This document shows, piece after piece, positions 33,931-46,535 of a stretch of DNA of 64,000 nt. Source of the stretch: Solanum dulcamara. Lineage: Eukaryota > Streptophyta > Magnoliopsida > Solanales > Solanaceae. The stretch lies in the NCBI RefSeq assembly GCF_947179165.1, contig NC_077243.1, forward strand, positions 4,892,001-4,956,000. Reading direction: 5' to 3'. Under the pieces are notes generated by a model. It was given only the letters and a program-made list of their open reading frames with translations, did no database searches and was not told the DNA's origin. The first letter of the stretch is position 1; every line of letters starts with the position of its first letter. The position numbers were made by a program, and so were the translations under genes.

Positions 33931-36900
33931 GTGGTTATTACATGTATTGTTCTGGTTTGCCATCATTTTACGTCAGTATTATTTGATCCAGGGTCTACCT
34001 ATTCTTATGTGTCGATTTATTTCGATGTGGGTATTGATTATGTGAGTGAGTCCCTTATTGTGCCTATTACTATTTCTACCCCAATAGGTGAATCTTTAGT
34101 AGTGGATCGGGTATACAAGGGATGTTTGGTGATATTTTCGGGTAGAGAGACCCGTGCAGACTTGATTTTACTAGACATGCTTGATTTTGATGTGATATTG
34201 GGTATGGACTGGTTATCTCCTTATCATGCTATATTAGATTGTTATGCAAAGACCGTGACCTTAGCTTATCCCGATTTACCTAGCTTAGTATGGAAGGGTA
34301 ATCCGAGTTCGTATCCTAAGGGGGTGATATCTTATATTCGTACTCGTCGCTTGATGGATAAGGGTTGTTTGTCTTATTTGACTCATGTACGTGATCTCAC
34401 CACGGAGTCATCTCATATAGAGACTACGAGGGTGGTGAGAGAGTTTATGGATGTATTTCCTACAGACTTGCCGGGAGTTCCTCCTGACCGTGATATCGAT
34501 TTTGTGATTGATTTGGAGCATGACACTAAACCCATCTCTATTTCTTCTTATCGGATGGCTCCGGCAGAATTGAAAGAGTTGAAAGAACAATTGGAAGATT
34601 TGTTGAAGAAAGGGTTTATTAGACCTAGTGTATCACCGTGGGGTGCACCGGTTTTATTTGTGAAGAAGAAAGATGGTACTATGAGGATGTGTATTGACTA
34701 TCGACAGTTGAACAAAGTCACTATCAAGAACAAGTATCCTCTCCCTCACATTGATGATTTATTTGACCAGCTTCAAGGTGCATCGGTGTTATCAAAGATT
34801 GATTTGAGGTCGGGTTACCATCAGTTGAGAGTTCGGGAATCTGATATCCCAAAGACTGCATTCAGGACTCGTTATGGGCATTATGAGTTTGTGGTTATGT
34901 CCTTCGGGTTGACTAATGCCCCGGCTGCTTTTATGGAGTTGATGAATCGGGTATTTCGACCTTATTTGGACTCGTTTGTGATCGTGTTTATTGATGACAT
35001 CTTGGTTTATTCCAAGAATGAGGCGGATCATGTTAGGCACCTGAGGACAGTCCTTCAGAGATTGAGAGAGGAGAAGTTGTATGCAAAATTCTCCAAATGT
35101 GAGTTTTGGCTTGAGTCCGTGACATTCTTGGGTCATATAGTGACCAAGGATGGTATTATGGTTGATCCAGCCAAAGTTGCAGCGGTTCGTGATTGGGTTA
35201 GGCCTACTTCGGTTACCGAGATTCGGAGTTTTATTGGGTTGGCAGGCTACTATCGTCGGTTTATTCAAGGATTCTCTTCTATTGCAGCCCCCATTGACTA
35301 GGCTAACTCAAAAGACCGTGGCATTTCAGTGGACTGATGAGTGTGAGGCGAGCTTTCAAAAGCTCAAGGAATTATTGACTTCAGCACCTATTCTAGCCTT
35401 ACCCGAGGAGGGCGTGGCATTTATTGTGTTTTGTGATGCTTCGGGAGTCGGCTTGGGTGGTGTATTGATGCAAAAAGGTAGAGTTATAGCTTATGCTTCT
35501 CGACAGTTGAAGGTACATGAGAAGAACTATCCTACCCACGACTTAGAGTTAGCAGCAGTGGTGTTTGTTCTGAAGTTGTGGAGGCATTATCTCTATGGAG
35601 TGCATTGCGAGGTCTATACTGACCACCGTAGCCTTAAGTATATCTTTTCTCAGCCGAATCTGAACATGCGGCAGCGTAGGTGGTTAGAGTTATTGAAAGA
35701 CTATGACATTACCATACTTTATCATCCGGGCAAAGCTAATGTGGTAGCGGATGCCCTGAGTCGCAAAGCATCTAGCATGGGTAGTTTGGCCTTTCTTAAG
35801 GCTGTGGAGAGGCCTTTGGCGTTGGAGGTTCAGTCATTGGCTAGACAGTTGGTCCGACTGGATATTTCTACACATCATGGTATTTTGGCATTTGTGGAGG
35901 CTAGGTCTACTTTGATGGACCAGATTCGTACACACCAGTTTGAAGATGAAAAGTTGAGGGCCATTCGAGACAAAGTGTTGAGTGGTGAAGCAAAATCAGC
36001 CTCTCTTGATCAGGAAGGAGTTTTGAGGATTAATGGTCGCATTTGTGTGCCCAAGGTTAGTGAATGGGTACGTATGATATTAGAGGAGGCTCATTGTTCC
36101 AAGTATTCGATTCACCCGGGAGTGGCAAAGATGTTTCATGACTTGAAACAACATTATTGGTGGTGTGGCATGAAGAGAGACATTATTGATTTTGTGGCTA
36201 AGTGTCTAAATTGCCAACAAGTGAAGTATGAGCATCAGAAACCGGGTGGTCCTATGCAAAGGATGCCCATTCCTGAGTGGAAATGGGAGCGTATCACTAT
36301 GGACTTCGTGTCTGGATTACCCATGGCATTGGGTAAGTATGACTCTGTCTGGGTGATTGTGGATCGATTGACCAAATCAGCCCATTTCCTTCCGGTGAAG
36401 ACTAGCTACAATGCGGATCAGTTAGCTAGGATCTATCTTCGTGAGATTGTTAGGCTGCATGGGGTGCCTATCTCTATTGTATCGGATCGGGGTTCAGTGT
36501 TCACCTCTCACTTTTGGAAGGCATTACAGCGTGGTTTGGGTACGCGACTAGAGATGAGTTCAGCATTTCATCCCCAAACCGATGGTCAGTCTGAACGGAC
36601 TATTCAGGTGTTGGAGGATATGCTTAGGGCCTGTGTGATTGATTTTGGTGCCCGATGGGACCAACACTTGCCCTTAGCAGAGTTTGCCTATAATAACAGT
36701 TATCACTCCAGCATTCAAATGGCACCATTTGAGGCATTGTATGGTCGTAGGTGTCGATCACCCATTGGATGGTTTGATTCTGTTGCGGTTGATGCATTGG
36801 ATACTGACTTACTTAGGGATGCTGTGGAGCGGGTACGTTTGATTCAGGGTCGACTATTGACAGCTCAGAGTCGTCAGAAGAGTTATGCTGATAGGAGGGT

Positions 36901-37471
36901 TCGTCCCTTAGAGTTCATGGTGGGTGATTGCGTGTGGCTTAAAATATCGCCCATGAAGGGTGTGATGAGGTTCGGAAAGAAGGGCAAGCTTAGCCCAAGG
37001 TTTGTTGGCCCGTTTGAAATCCTGAGGAGAGTAGGTGGAGTGGCGTATAAGTTGGCCTTACCCCCTAAATTGTCAGCTGTCCATCCGGTGTTTCATGTTT
37101 CCATGCTTCGCAAGTACATACCGGATGAGTCTCATGTGATTTCTTATGATGCGGTAGAGTTGAGTCCGGATTTGACTTATGAGGAGGAGCCGACAGTTAT
37201 TCTAGATAGGCGGCTTCGTAGACTCAGGACCAAGGAGGTCGCTTCGGTCAAGGTGCAGTGGCAGCATCGGCCTGCTGAGGAGGCGACTTGGGAGTTAGAG
37301 TCTGATATGCAGGCTCGATACCCTCAGCTTTTTGAGACCCCAAGTACTTTATTTTATCTTATGTTCGAGGACGAACATCCTTTTTTAGTGGTGGATATTG
37401 TAATGACCTTGAGGGTGATTTTCGTAAATTTGTACAAAACACGCGTGAACAGTAACACGCATGAACAGTAA
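33931..37471 (+). pseudogene. Gypsy pol polyprotein with one frameshift
   Basis: The first open frame (to 35301) carries the protease ([10 protein letters not shown] near 33977) and reverse transcriptase with FIDD in the active site (near 34990). The second frame carries RNase H ([27 protein letters not shown]), the integrase HHCC finger, the D-D-E core ([29 protein letters not shown]) and a chromodomain-like C-terminus ([16 protein letters not shown]). The frames part at a C5 run (35288-35292) where four C would keep one frame. The last stop lies inside the 3' LTR. Apart from this single base, pol looks complete. Confidence 0.9.
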
Positions 37472-39602
37472 CTTTTTGGGCAGAAAATGCCCCTTTCTTC
37501 TCATTTCAATATTTTTTAACATTTGTTTGAGTTCTTGAACTCCTTGAGGTGATTTGAGAAGAGATTTTCGAGGCAAAGTGTTGGGTAAGTGATTTTTGAC
37601 CTAAAACCTTCCTTTTTCATTAAGTTTTTGACGATTTTAACTCTTAAATTTTAGTTTCAAACCCCAAAAATCCTTGTTTCTTCCCTAATCCGAATTTAAG
37701 GAAAATTGTGATTTCCAACTCGTTTTGAGCTCTATTTTTATGGGTTTTTCAACCATGAGTTCCTTATTACCAATAGAATGGGATTGTTCAATAAATTTAC
37801 AGATTTGACCCTTTTCGAAAATAGTTAATTTTTGGACCATTTTACCCCCGGTTCCGAAACCTATCAATATGGGTGTCATTGGACTCCTTGTGACGTGTAT
37901 GTTTCATTGTTGATAGTGGGTTGTCATTCCGAGCGCTGAATTCGAGAGTTACTTGTCCGGTGGAGGTATTCGAGTGCGGTTTCGGCAATTGAGGTAGGTT
38001 TGGCTATCTTTCTTTGAGATTGAGATGGGGTAATTAGTCATTCATATGTTATAGACTTTGGGATGGGGTTGTAATATGAGTTGAGAATGTTATATATATT
38101 GTGATGTCCGTGTGGAGGCTTATTTATTAATGTGTTGCCGTGACGGGGTTTATTTGTATTACATAGCCCGTGTGGGGGCCTTATTTGTTATCTTATTTGC
38201 TTTGAGAGCATGTGAATTATGATTTGCCTAAGAGAGAGGCTTGAGTATATTATTTGACTTGTGATGCCGCCTGAGAGATTGAGTTGGGGGTTTTGAGCAT
38301 ACTTGAGTATTGAAATATTGTTGAGAAAGGGGTGAATATTTAAATGAAAGTGTGTTCTTCCCGTTACTATTTATTGAGGGTGAATATCATGTGTAGGTTA
38401 AGTTTTGAGAACTTTGAACCTTATACCACATGTGAGTTGATTATTACTTCCATGCATATGTGTTTTGATGCATTCATCCTCATTCATCATATCATGAAAC
38501 ATGGGAAGTTGAGAAATATGGAAATTCTTTTTGAGAAAGAAAATGAAACACCTTTAAACCTTTGTATCTTGAGTCCTTGACCGAGGCAGTTTTCCGGCAG
38601 GGTAGTGGATGCATTGTGATCCCAACCTTTGTATCTTGAGTCCCTGACCGAGGCAGTTTTCCGGCAGGGTAGTGGATACATTGTGATCCCAACCTTTGTA
38701 TCTTGAGTCCCTGACCGAGGCAGTTTTCCGGCAGGGTAGTGGATGCATTGTGATCCTAACCTTTGTATCTTGAGTCCCTGACCGAGGCAGTTTTCCGGCA
38801 GGGTAGTGGATGCATTGTGATCCCTTGACCACGAGGAGGTGGCAAGGATAATGAGATATTGTGATTGAGGTATATGGTCTGCGAGACCCCCATGGGTCCT
38901 GCTTGGTAGCACAGCTCGGCAGGTGTATACGACAGGCTGTGCGACAGTCTTGATTCCACCGTACCACCACATCATTGCATCATCATATTGCATTGCATTG
39001 CATTGACATTTGTGCTGCTTGAATTATTTGATTAATTGTGATTATGAGTTGTTATTATACTTTATTCGTGCCACTATATATATAAACTGGCGGCACCGAT
39101 GCCGAAGTGGGACTTTTCTATATGCAGGTGGAAGCGTTCCTTAGTTTATTTCATAGGTTTAATTAATTCCTTATACTCAGTCAGCTAAAACCTACTGAGT
39201 ACATGTGAATTGTACTCACCCCTACTTCTGTGTCCCTTTTTGATGCAGATACTAGTCGGGGTACCCCACGTGGCAGTTAATATTCTAGCGGATTGTGTAA
39301 TTCTCAGATTAGTGGTGAGGTCCCAGAATTCGGATCGTCACTAGTCTATCTTTATTTTTCAGTCTTTTGTATCATTCAGAGACTTATGTTGTATCTTCAG
39401 ATTCGAACCTTGTATTAGATGCTCTTTATACTTATGACACCAGGTTTTGGGATAATTTCTTCATTGTTTTTTTTTCTTTTTATTTAAATCGTGGAATCAC
39501 TTTCCTCTTTGGGAGTCTTGTATGAATTTTATTTTTAGGGTTACACATCAGATTGGGTTTTGAGATGTGTGCCATCATGACCTCAGGTTTTGGGTCGTGA
39601 CA
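37399..39602 (+). repeat. 3' LTR (2204 bp)
   Basis: It repeats the 5' LTR at a constant offset of 6548 bp. I saw no difference in any block compared, and every chance open frame is duplicated letter for letter. It is followed by the second GTTCA and the last 7 bases of the host exon. Confidence 0.96.
38559..38826 (+). repeat. Four 67-bp tandem units in 3' LTR
   Basis: This is the same array as in the 5' LTR, including the same unit-to-unit variants (TACATT in unit 2, ATCCTAACC after unit 3). That rules out independent repeat drift since insertion. Confidence 0.93.
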
Positions 39603-40220
39603 GTTCAGAACCAAGTTAGAAGCTTTATTGCTTTTATTACCGGTATATGTATATGTTTGTACATCTGGGTCCTGTTATTCTACATAGGTTAAGCTATGAT
39701 TTATGTTATATGCTTGACTTATTAGCTTTTTTAGTTTTGACACATATTTATTCATTTTCTTGTTTCCTGGTGTCCGTGATTAGCAAGATCTAGTGTTGAC
39801 TTCTTTCTAAAATGTTAACAAAGTTCCAAATGGATATATGTGATCAATATGAGAGCTCCCGATATTGCAGAAGACATATTCCTTCCTTTGTTCCATGATA
39901 TTTATCATTATCCTATGTGAAAAAGAAGCAAAAGTGCACCATGCGCACGCACGCACACCCACTCACCCACCTCCAATTTTAGATTGAGAGGCAGATAAAA
40001 ATTGAAAACAATAAGAATAAGACATCCATGATATTCCATGTTTTTGAGAATGTATACTTAGTCCACTGGAAAAAGAGTAGCTTCACAGATGCATGCATTG
40101 ATTGTCTGTTTCAGTCATGAACAAATGTTACAAAGCATGCATATTTAACTCTGGGTTCCTAGGTGTAGCATTACAAACCGTTTCTCTCTCCTCTTTGTCT
40201 TTTTTGGGCTTAAAGAAACC

Positions 40221-40235
40221 GGGGGGGGGGGGGGG
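40221..40235 (+). repeat. G15 tract in intron 6 of the activase-like gene
   Basis: An uninterrupted run of 15 G lies about 240 bases before the exon 7 acceptor. Confidence 0.95.
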
Positions 40236-41699
40236 ATGATATGTATTTTCCTACTAATAGTTGCACAGTATGATGATTACTATAAAGGTTGTGAAATTTA
40301 TCTCGCATATAGCATGATTTCTTCCAATTTATCTATGTGGCTCACTAAATTGAAGTTCATGACTTTTGTGCCTTACTGAAATATTGTCTTAATTCCTGCT
40401 ATAATTCTCTCTGGAGTCTTTCATTATGTTTAAGTGAACTGTTAATGAACTCTGTTATGGTTCCTATTGCTTAACAGGGGAAAATGAGTGTTTTGATGAT
40501 CAACGACATTGATGCTGGCCTTGGTAGATTTGGTAAGCTATATTATCTTTACTTGGACGTATGAATCTACACTTGTTGGTTTTTATTTTTTCAGTTTCCA
40601 TCAAGCATCTCTTTGGTCTAGATGACTATATTTTTCAGCTCTCTTTTTGACCAAGAAATAAATGAGAACTGACATTCTCCACTAAAGAGATTGCTTTTTC
40701 TTTTTTGCTATGAAGGTAACACCCAAGTGACAGTCAACAATCAAATTGTTGTTGGAACTCTGATGAATTTGTGTGATAATCCTACAAGGGTAAGTGTAGG
40801 GCAGGACTGGAGACAAGGAGATATAACACACAGGATTCCCATTATTGTGACAGGAAATGATTTTTCAACAATTTATGCTCCCCTAATTCGTGATGGGAGA
40901 ATGGAGAAGTTCTATTGGTACATGCCCTTCTCTCTCTTGCTTGTCCTAATTGTTCACTGCCTTTTTTCTGGTAACTTCGGTGTATAATAGGAGTCACGGG
41001 AATTACAACAACTAATCAGTTACTGTAGGGTGCAGTCCAAAAACCTCAAAAGTTTTATCCTTCCTGGATTTAATTTTTACTTTTGAACATGTGAGGTTAA
41101 GTTTTATTAACGTTATCAGCATCTAAGATGGGATATAACTCATAGGATTACATCCAAAAAAACAAGAGCAGAACTTTTTTTGTCAACTTTGCAGTAACAA
41201 GGTCTCCACATCATTTACAAGGTCCATAAAACAACAAAAAGCTAAGGAAATCGTTCCTGGATTTAATTTGTGGGCCACATTCAGAGTTCAGTAAGGGTAG
41301 AACACCTATTTGTTTTTATGAATTAGCTGATGGTCCATTTGGCGGACACAATTTAACTTCTTACTTTCAAGTTTATGAAAAAGACAATGCCACTAAAGCT
41401 AATATTTAATAGTAATTGAAGTATATACTTTATCTACAACAACTACTATTTTCTGATCAGGAGAATAGTGTTTAATGTATATACTTTGGCTATTTCGTGT
41501 TGATTTTAAATCATTACAAAATATTCTTGATCTATCAAAAATAATAATGCTAATTTAGAAAGGGGGTTAGTCTCCTCTTCTCATGTTCCCTTTATTTAGT
41601 AATCACGTAGTATCTTACTCGTCATTTTTACTACTACTTGTTGCTTTGTTTTTCTTGCGATTTTGCTGTCATTATTTGGCTATATATTACACCTATTTA

Positions 41700-41815
41700 A
41701 GCCGAGAGTCTATCCAAAACAACCTCTCTATGTCACAAAGGTTGCGTACAATGTACATCATACCTTCCCCAGGCCTCACTTGTGAGATTTTATTGAGTAT
41801 GTTGTTGTTGAAATG
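41700..41815 (-). mobile_element. TS-type SINE, antisense, in intron 8
   Basis: Read on the minus strand: CAACAACAACATACTCAATA, then a GAGGCCTGGGGAAGGTATGA block and a GTACGCAACC-like motif. This is the TS body in reverse, diverged from consensus. Confidence 0.7.
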
Positions 41816-43680
41816 AATTTAGATTTTCTCTGTGGATAACAGTTTGTTGTTAATATATTTTATGGAGAATAGTAACTATTTTCTCTTTCATGATATAGGC
41901 AGCCCACCCAAGAAGACATCGTGAATATTGTTTGCAGAATGTACGAGAAAGATGGGATAACAAGGGATGAGGTTGCGACTATTGTTAATACATTCCCAAA
42001 TCAAGGTGACTAACCATCCATGAAAGTTATTTTATTCCGCTTTCATGGGCACATACACAATTTTTTGATATTTTTTTGCTGGCTCACACTTTACTCTCTC
42101 CCTCGTATCTCTAAAACTAACACTATTTATAAGGTATAATCATTGTTTGGGTATAGAAACTTAGACATTTTTTCAATTTTTATCTAATAGGTGGGTACAC
42201 CATCACATTGTTACATATGTTATTATGGGACTATGGATTGGCTAAGAATTGGTTTAAGTATTACAGTTCATGATCATAAACTGTTAATATCACTAGATTG
42301 TCATATAAATACAGCGCAATATGCAGAGGTGTGAAAGCCCTTTTTCCTCTCATATTTCTTGTTCATCTTTTGGCAGCATTAGATTTTTATGGAGCTATGA
42401 GATCTAGAACATACGACCAGTCCATCCTAAAGGTAATCTAATTTGAGCAATGTCATTTTATTTTATTCATTGCCTCTTTAACCTATAAACTACTACTCTT
42501 ATCATGTTTACTAGGTGTCTTCTTGAGCTTTTTCTTGAACAAATTGGTTAAAGAACATTCTTTCATTTTGTCAAAGGAAAGAAAAGGCTAGTGTTGCTAA
42601 AAGTTTCTCGTTATCGAAATCATTGGAAAAAGTCAGGGTTAACTGTATACTTAATTAGCACTTAGAATTAGTTTTCAGATGATGGAAAAAACATGTAATT
42701 TGGTGAATAATGACATTATTATGTCTGGGGCAGTGAACAAAGATGCCAAGCTGCTGAATTATGACCATTGCATCTGTGTTAATGACGCCAATTATTCTAT
42801 AAGATGCTTTTCTGTCAATAAAGAGAAATAAAGAAATTCATGGTAACCTCAGGAAAGCGGCATTCCACATTTTCATCTACCCTGAGAGACAACTAGATGA
42901 CCATGTTGAGGTATAGCTGAAAAGGTAGATTCAATGTACTATAGTATTCCTCTATGATGACTGTTTTTCAGATTTGTAAAACCCGGCAGCAAGCATTGCA
43001 ACTTTTCAAGCTGGTAGTCCATTCCACTTTTAAGGTTCTCAAAAAGGTCTATAGAAAAAAGCCAATTCCTTAATGAACACATATGCTTCATCAATTGTTG
43101 TTGCTTGTTAATGGTGATTACAAATAATTATTTTGTGTTTGCTGCTTTTCTACCATATTTGTATAAAAGTTTCTAATCTAACACCAACTTTGGGAGGCTT
43201 GATTAAAATTTCAGTTACTCTTTTGTGCTTTCCACTTTTATGTAGTGGGTTGAAGATTCTGGAGGTGCTGAAGATATTGGCAGAAGATTTCTTCGACAAA
43301 GAAAGAAGGGAGAACTCCCAGTTTTTGTTCCTCCAGAGGTAAGGCATTTATTGTTTCCCTTCCTTTTTCATGACAATTAAGGCAGGGGCAATTCTGATTT
43401 TACTTTTTCTAAGTAAAATTTTACAGATAGTGTTAACTTTTTGTGTTTGTTGATTTGGGAGAAAAGTTGTTTGGAGAACTAAAGAAATCTCTTTTCTTAC
43501 ATAAACAAGAAAAATGAGAAAACTAATGGAAAGAGGGTGGGGTGAGGTGGGGTGAGGGGGTGATAGTAATTTTCCGTGTGGTCTAAGCACTAACCTTCAT
43601 TAGGTCATAAGGATAAGGGGCTGAAGGAATTAGAGGGAAAGCTAGATTTAAAGAGACCAAGTGTTATGCAACGTCTTCGC

Positions 43681-44304
43681 TATAAAATGAATACACACTT
43701 GTACTGTAAGTTATGGAGACTTGGGAAGAGGATACTCAAAATCAAGAGTGGGTAGAGGGGGGTTGGTCTTGACCCACATGTGCTGTCAGACCTAGAACAC
43801 TGTTTTTTTCTGGTGGAGATGCACCCATTGCACCCCAAACCAATTAAGAACCACTCTTCACAGTCAGTTAGCCACATGACAATGCGACAAGAGATGATCC
43901 ACATCTTCAGCTGGACTCTTGCACATGTCACACCAACTAACACAGTTGATCTTCTTCTAACTCAAGTTGTCCGCTGTCAATATCACATCCCTTGCTGCCA
44001 ACCAGGCAATGAAACACACCTTCCTCGAAACCCTGGGTACCCAAATAGCACAATGAGGGAAAATGCATTCATCTCTCCTTAATAACCTCTTATAAAATGA
44101 CTTAACAGTGAATAAGCCAAGTCTACTCTCTCGCCATCTCCATACATCCGATCTATTGATAAGCAAATCCTGCCCATACAGTAGCTCAACCAAACTGTAA
44201 AATTCTTCGAACTCCCAGTCCAGTAGATTCCTCATGAACTTTAGTTCAAAATGAACTCCCCCTCCTGAGCATCCTTTGCAACCAACCAGGTAAAGCATTT
44301 CCAT
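43681..44304 (-). pseudogene. LINE remnant: zf-RVT C-terminal domain
   Basis: Minus-strand frames encode the zinc-binding domain that follows reverse transcriptase in plant LINEs: FMRNLLDWEFEEFYSLVELL, then DVWRWRESRLGLFTVKSFY, then WLAARDVILTADNLS. After a frame change, a CDMCKSPAEDVDHLLSHC cysteine/histidine signature follows. It lies in intron 11 of the activase-like gene, opposite strand, truncated and frame-broken. No RT core is present. Confidence 0.82.
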
Positions 44305-44817
44305 GTCAAATTATGCTTAGGGAGCTGATACTAGTCATCACTTAAACTTGCATTACTTAGTATCTCGAATTGCCCCTGATTTTTCCGGAAGAAGTTGGTC
44401 GGGTAGTTCACAGTGTTAGGGCTAGAGAGAAATAGTCTCTTTCTTCCAACAATCCAGTTCTGCATTAGCTACTACATGGCAATAAAATTTATGCGTTATA
44501 GCATATTGAAAAAGGGTTAGCCATAATGGCAATATTATTTTCTGCAGGTCGTGCTCCTAAACTGACCAATATCTAAGATGAACCTTTGCTTTTTCGATAA
44601 CATCCAAAGATGATTCTTTCAAGGGAGGAATTACAGTGAATAAGGTGTTACTTATTAACATTAAGAGCAAAATCTTGAAAAACTCTATTTTTATTTGATC
44701 ATCTTCCATTGTGTGGATCATTTATGGATATAAAGTGTAACAAAGAGAAATTCATCTCTTTGTTATCTTAATTCTTTCATTGTAAGTTGAAAGGAAGAGT
44801 TAGCAGACAAGATCTAC

Positions 44818-45201
44818 AGTGTGTTTGGTATGAACCAATTTTCTTATGTTCGGTTGGTCAAATATTTTGGAAAACATTTTCTCTAGGAAAACAAGATCCT
44901 TACAAATGGGGAAAATGATTTCCCTAATGAAAGTAGGGAAAACAAGTTGCACCAGTGACATTCCACATTGATCGCGTCCTCTCCAGTCTCCACTCTCTAA
45001 CACACCTCATTTTCACCTCCATCCAGCCCCTCATCCCACCATCCCACAGTTGTACCTCCCTACCCCTCCCATAGTATTTGTCTAAATTATATACAAATGG
45101 TTTTAGGATAATATTTTTTTTCTTACCTACCAAACACAAGAAAATAAGTAAGAACACACTTATTTTTCCAGAAAACATTTTCCTTCATACCAAACACACA
45201 C
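44818..45201. mobile_element. hAT-like MITE in intron 11
   Basis: The left end (AGTGTGTTTGGTATGAA) is inverted at the right end (TTCATACCAAACACACACT); nearby GGAAAACATTTTCT and AGAAAACATTTTCC add to the symmetry. It is about 385 bp and non-coding. Target duplication is not clear. Confidence 0.75.
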
Positions 45202-45204
45202 TTA

Positions 45205-46535
45205 AAGTAGCTCTAGCTTGCCTAGAAATTGATAGAGGTTACATGGTTTTCTAGGAATTACCTGGTACCTATTGTTGGTGGGAGGTGTTAGGTATTCCGT
45301 GAAATTAGTCGATGTGCGCGGAGTTTTGGGCTAAAATCATCCTTGAAGTATAGCCCAAACTTAGGGTACATCCTTATGCTATAATTGTAAACAAAAAACA
45401 TCCTTGAACTATCCCAAACTTTGCAATAAACATCCTTTTGTTAATTTTTGTTGAAAAAACTAACAACTAAAATTAAAAAACATGTTTCAAGCACGTGACT
45501 TCCCCAAATCTCCATATTCTGTGGATTGATCATCTTCATCCTTCAGGAACAATAAGGCACTATTGCTGAACTTTCTTTCATGCTTTTGGGTAGAAAAATA
45601 ATCTGCTCCAAATGAAAGAGTTATGCTAGTTTTTATTCTCGTCGTCTTTATTGTCTTGAAGGAACTATTGTATCTGCTAAGGGAAAGTAGAAATAACCAT
45701 AAAAAAGACCTGCTATGCCAATGTAAAATGCCCTTTACCTATTTGATAAAATGTTGAAAGGATTGCAAGCATATTGCATATGAATTTCCAAGTCTCATTG
45801 TCTTCTAAAGTAAATTTTGCAACTTCAAAGTTGTGAGGAGTTGTTTTCTGTAGATTATTTCTGAAAATCGAACATTAATGCATTGCATAATGCGACTCTC
45901 AGTAGACTATTTCTGAATATCGAACATTGATGCACTGCATAATGTGACACATCAAATCCAACCCTCTCAATAATGTGATTTTGAGTTTGTCACGAAAGCG
46001 GTTGCAATCAAAGATGAGAATGAGAAAATGATTGGATTTAAACATATGAGTCTTAAATATATCAACATGATAGGGTACTCGAGAGATAGCAGAATGGGTA
46101 TTGTTTCTTTTACCTTATTTTTGAGCGAGGAAAGACAAGTTATAAAAATTAGCCTTAGCTTTAACTCTTCTACTGGAAAACAACTTATTTGGTTGCTAAA
46201 GTTCAGAAGGACAAAAACTTTTGTTTTTGAAGCCAAAAGCTTTGCTTAATATGGAAGATGATCGAGTGGGAATTGGGAGGAAATCAATCCGACAGAATAT
46301 GGAGATTTGGGGAAAGTCACGTGCTTGACACATGTTTTTATTTCAGCTGTTAGGTTTTTAATAAAAGTTAACAGAGGGATGTTTATTGCAAAGTTTGAGA
46401 TAGTTAAAGGATGTATTTTTGTTAATAATGGTAGTATAAGGATGTACCCTAAGCTTGGGCTATACTTCAAGGATGATTTTAGACCAAAACTCACGTGCGC
46501 GCAATCTGGTTTGGACATCACAGTTGTAAAAAAAA
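45205..46535 (+). mobile_element. Au-like SINE interrupted by a larger element
   Basis: The left part has GAATTACCTGGTACCTATTG, TTGGTGGGAGGTGTTAGG and TATTCCGTGAAATTAGTCGA. After the 45321-46492 insert the body resumes with GTGCGCGCAATCTGGTTTGG, ACATCACAG and an A tail (46529-46535). This is the consensus order of Au-type SINEs, so one SINE copy is split in two. The exact left end is uncertain. Confidence 0.72.
45321..46492. mobile_element. Mutator-like non-autonomous element, ~220-bp TIRs
   Basis: The ends read GAGTTTTGGGCTAAAATCAT and its inverse. Inverted arms run inward for roughly 220 bp on each side (arms share AAGCACGTGACTT, CCCCAAATCTCCATATTCTG and CAAACTTTGCAATAAACATC). Flanks are ATGTGCGCG (45312-45320) and ACGTGCGCG (46493-46501), a 9-bp duplication with one mismatch, as expected for Mutator. 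No transposase is present. A 52-bp direct duplication (TATTTCTGAA(A/T)ATCGAACATT) lies inside at about 45855-45955. Confidence 0.82.

Larger units (their letters stand above)
30851..39602 (+). mobile_element. Tekay-like Ty3/gypsy LTR retrotransposon, 8.75 kb
   Basis: Two LTRs (30851-33054 and 37399-39602, 2204 bp each) begin TGTAATGACC and end GGGTCGTGACA. The element is flanked by the 5-bp duplication GTTCA (30846-30850 and 39603-39607). The interior of 4344 bp holds a tRNA-Met-type primer site, a decayed gag, and pol in the order protease, reverse transcriptase, RNase H, integrase, chromodomain-like tail. That order and the DPGST protease fit the Tekay/Del chromovirus clade. Only a weak polypurine stretch precedes the 3' LTR. 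It sits in sense orientation inside exon 6 of the activase-like gene. Confidence 0.97.

Noticed and set aside
34792..35268. Minus-strand 158-codon frame
   Set aside because: It is the shadow of the reverse-transcriptase coding region on the plus strand.
43780..44082. Plus-strand 100-codon frame in intron 11
   Set aside because: It is the antisense shadow of the LINE zf-RVT remnant.
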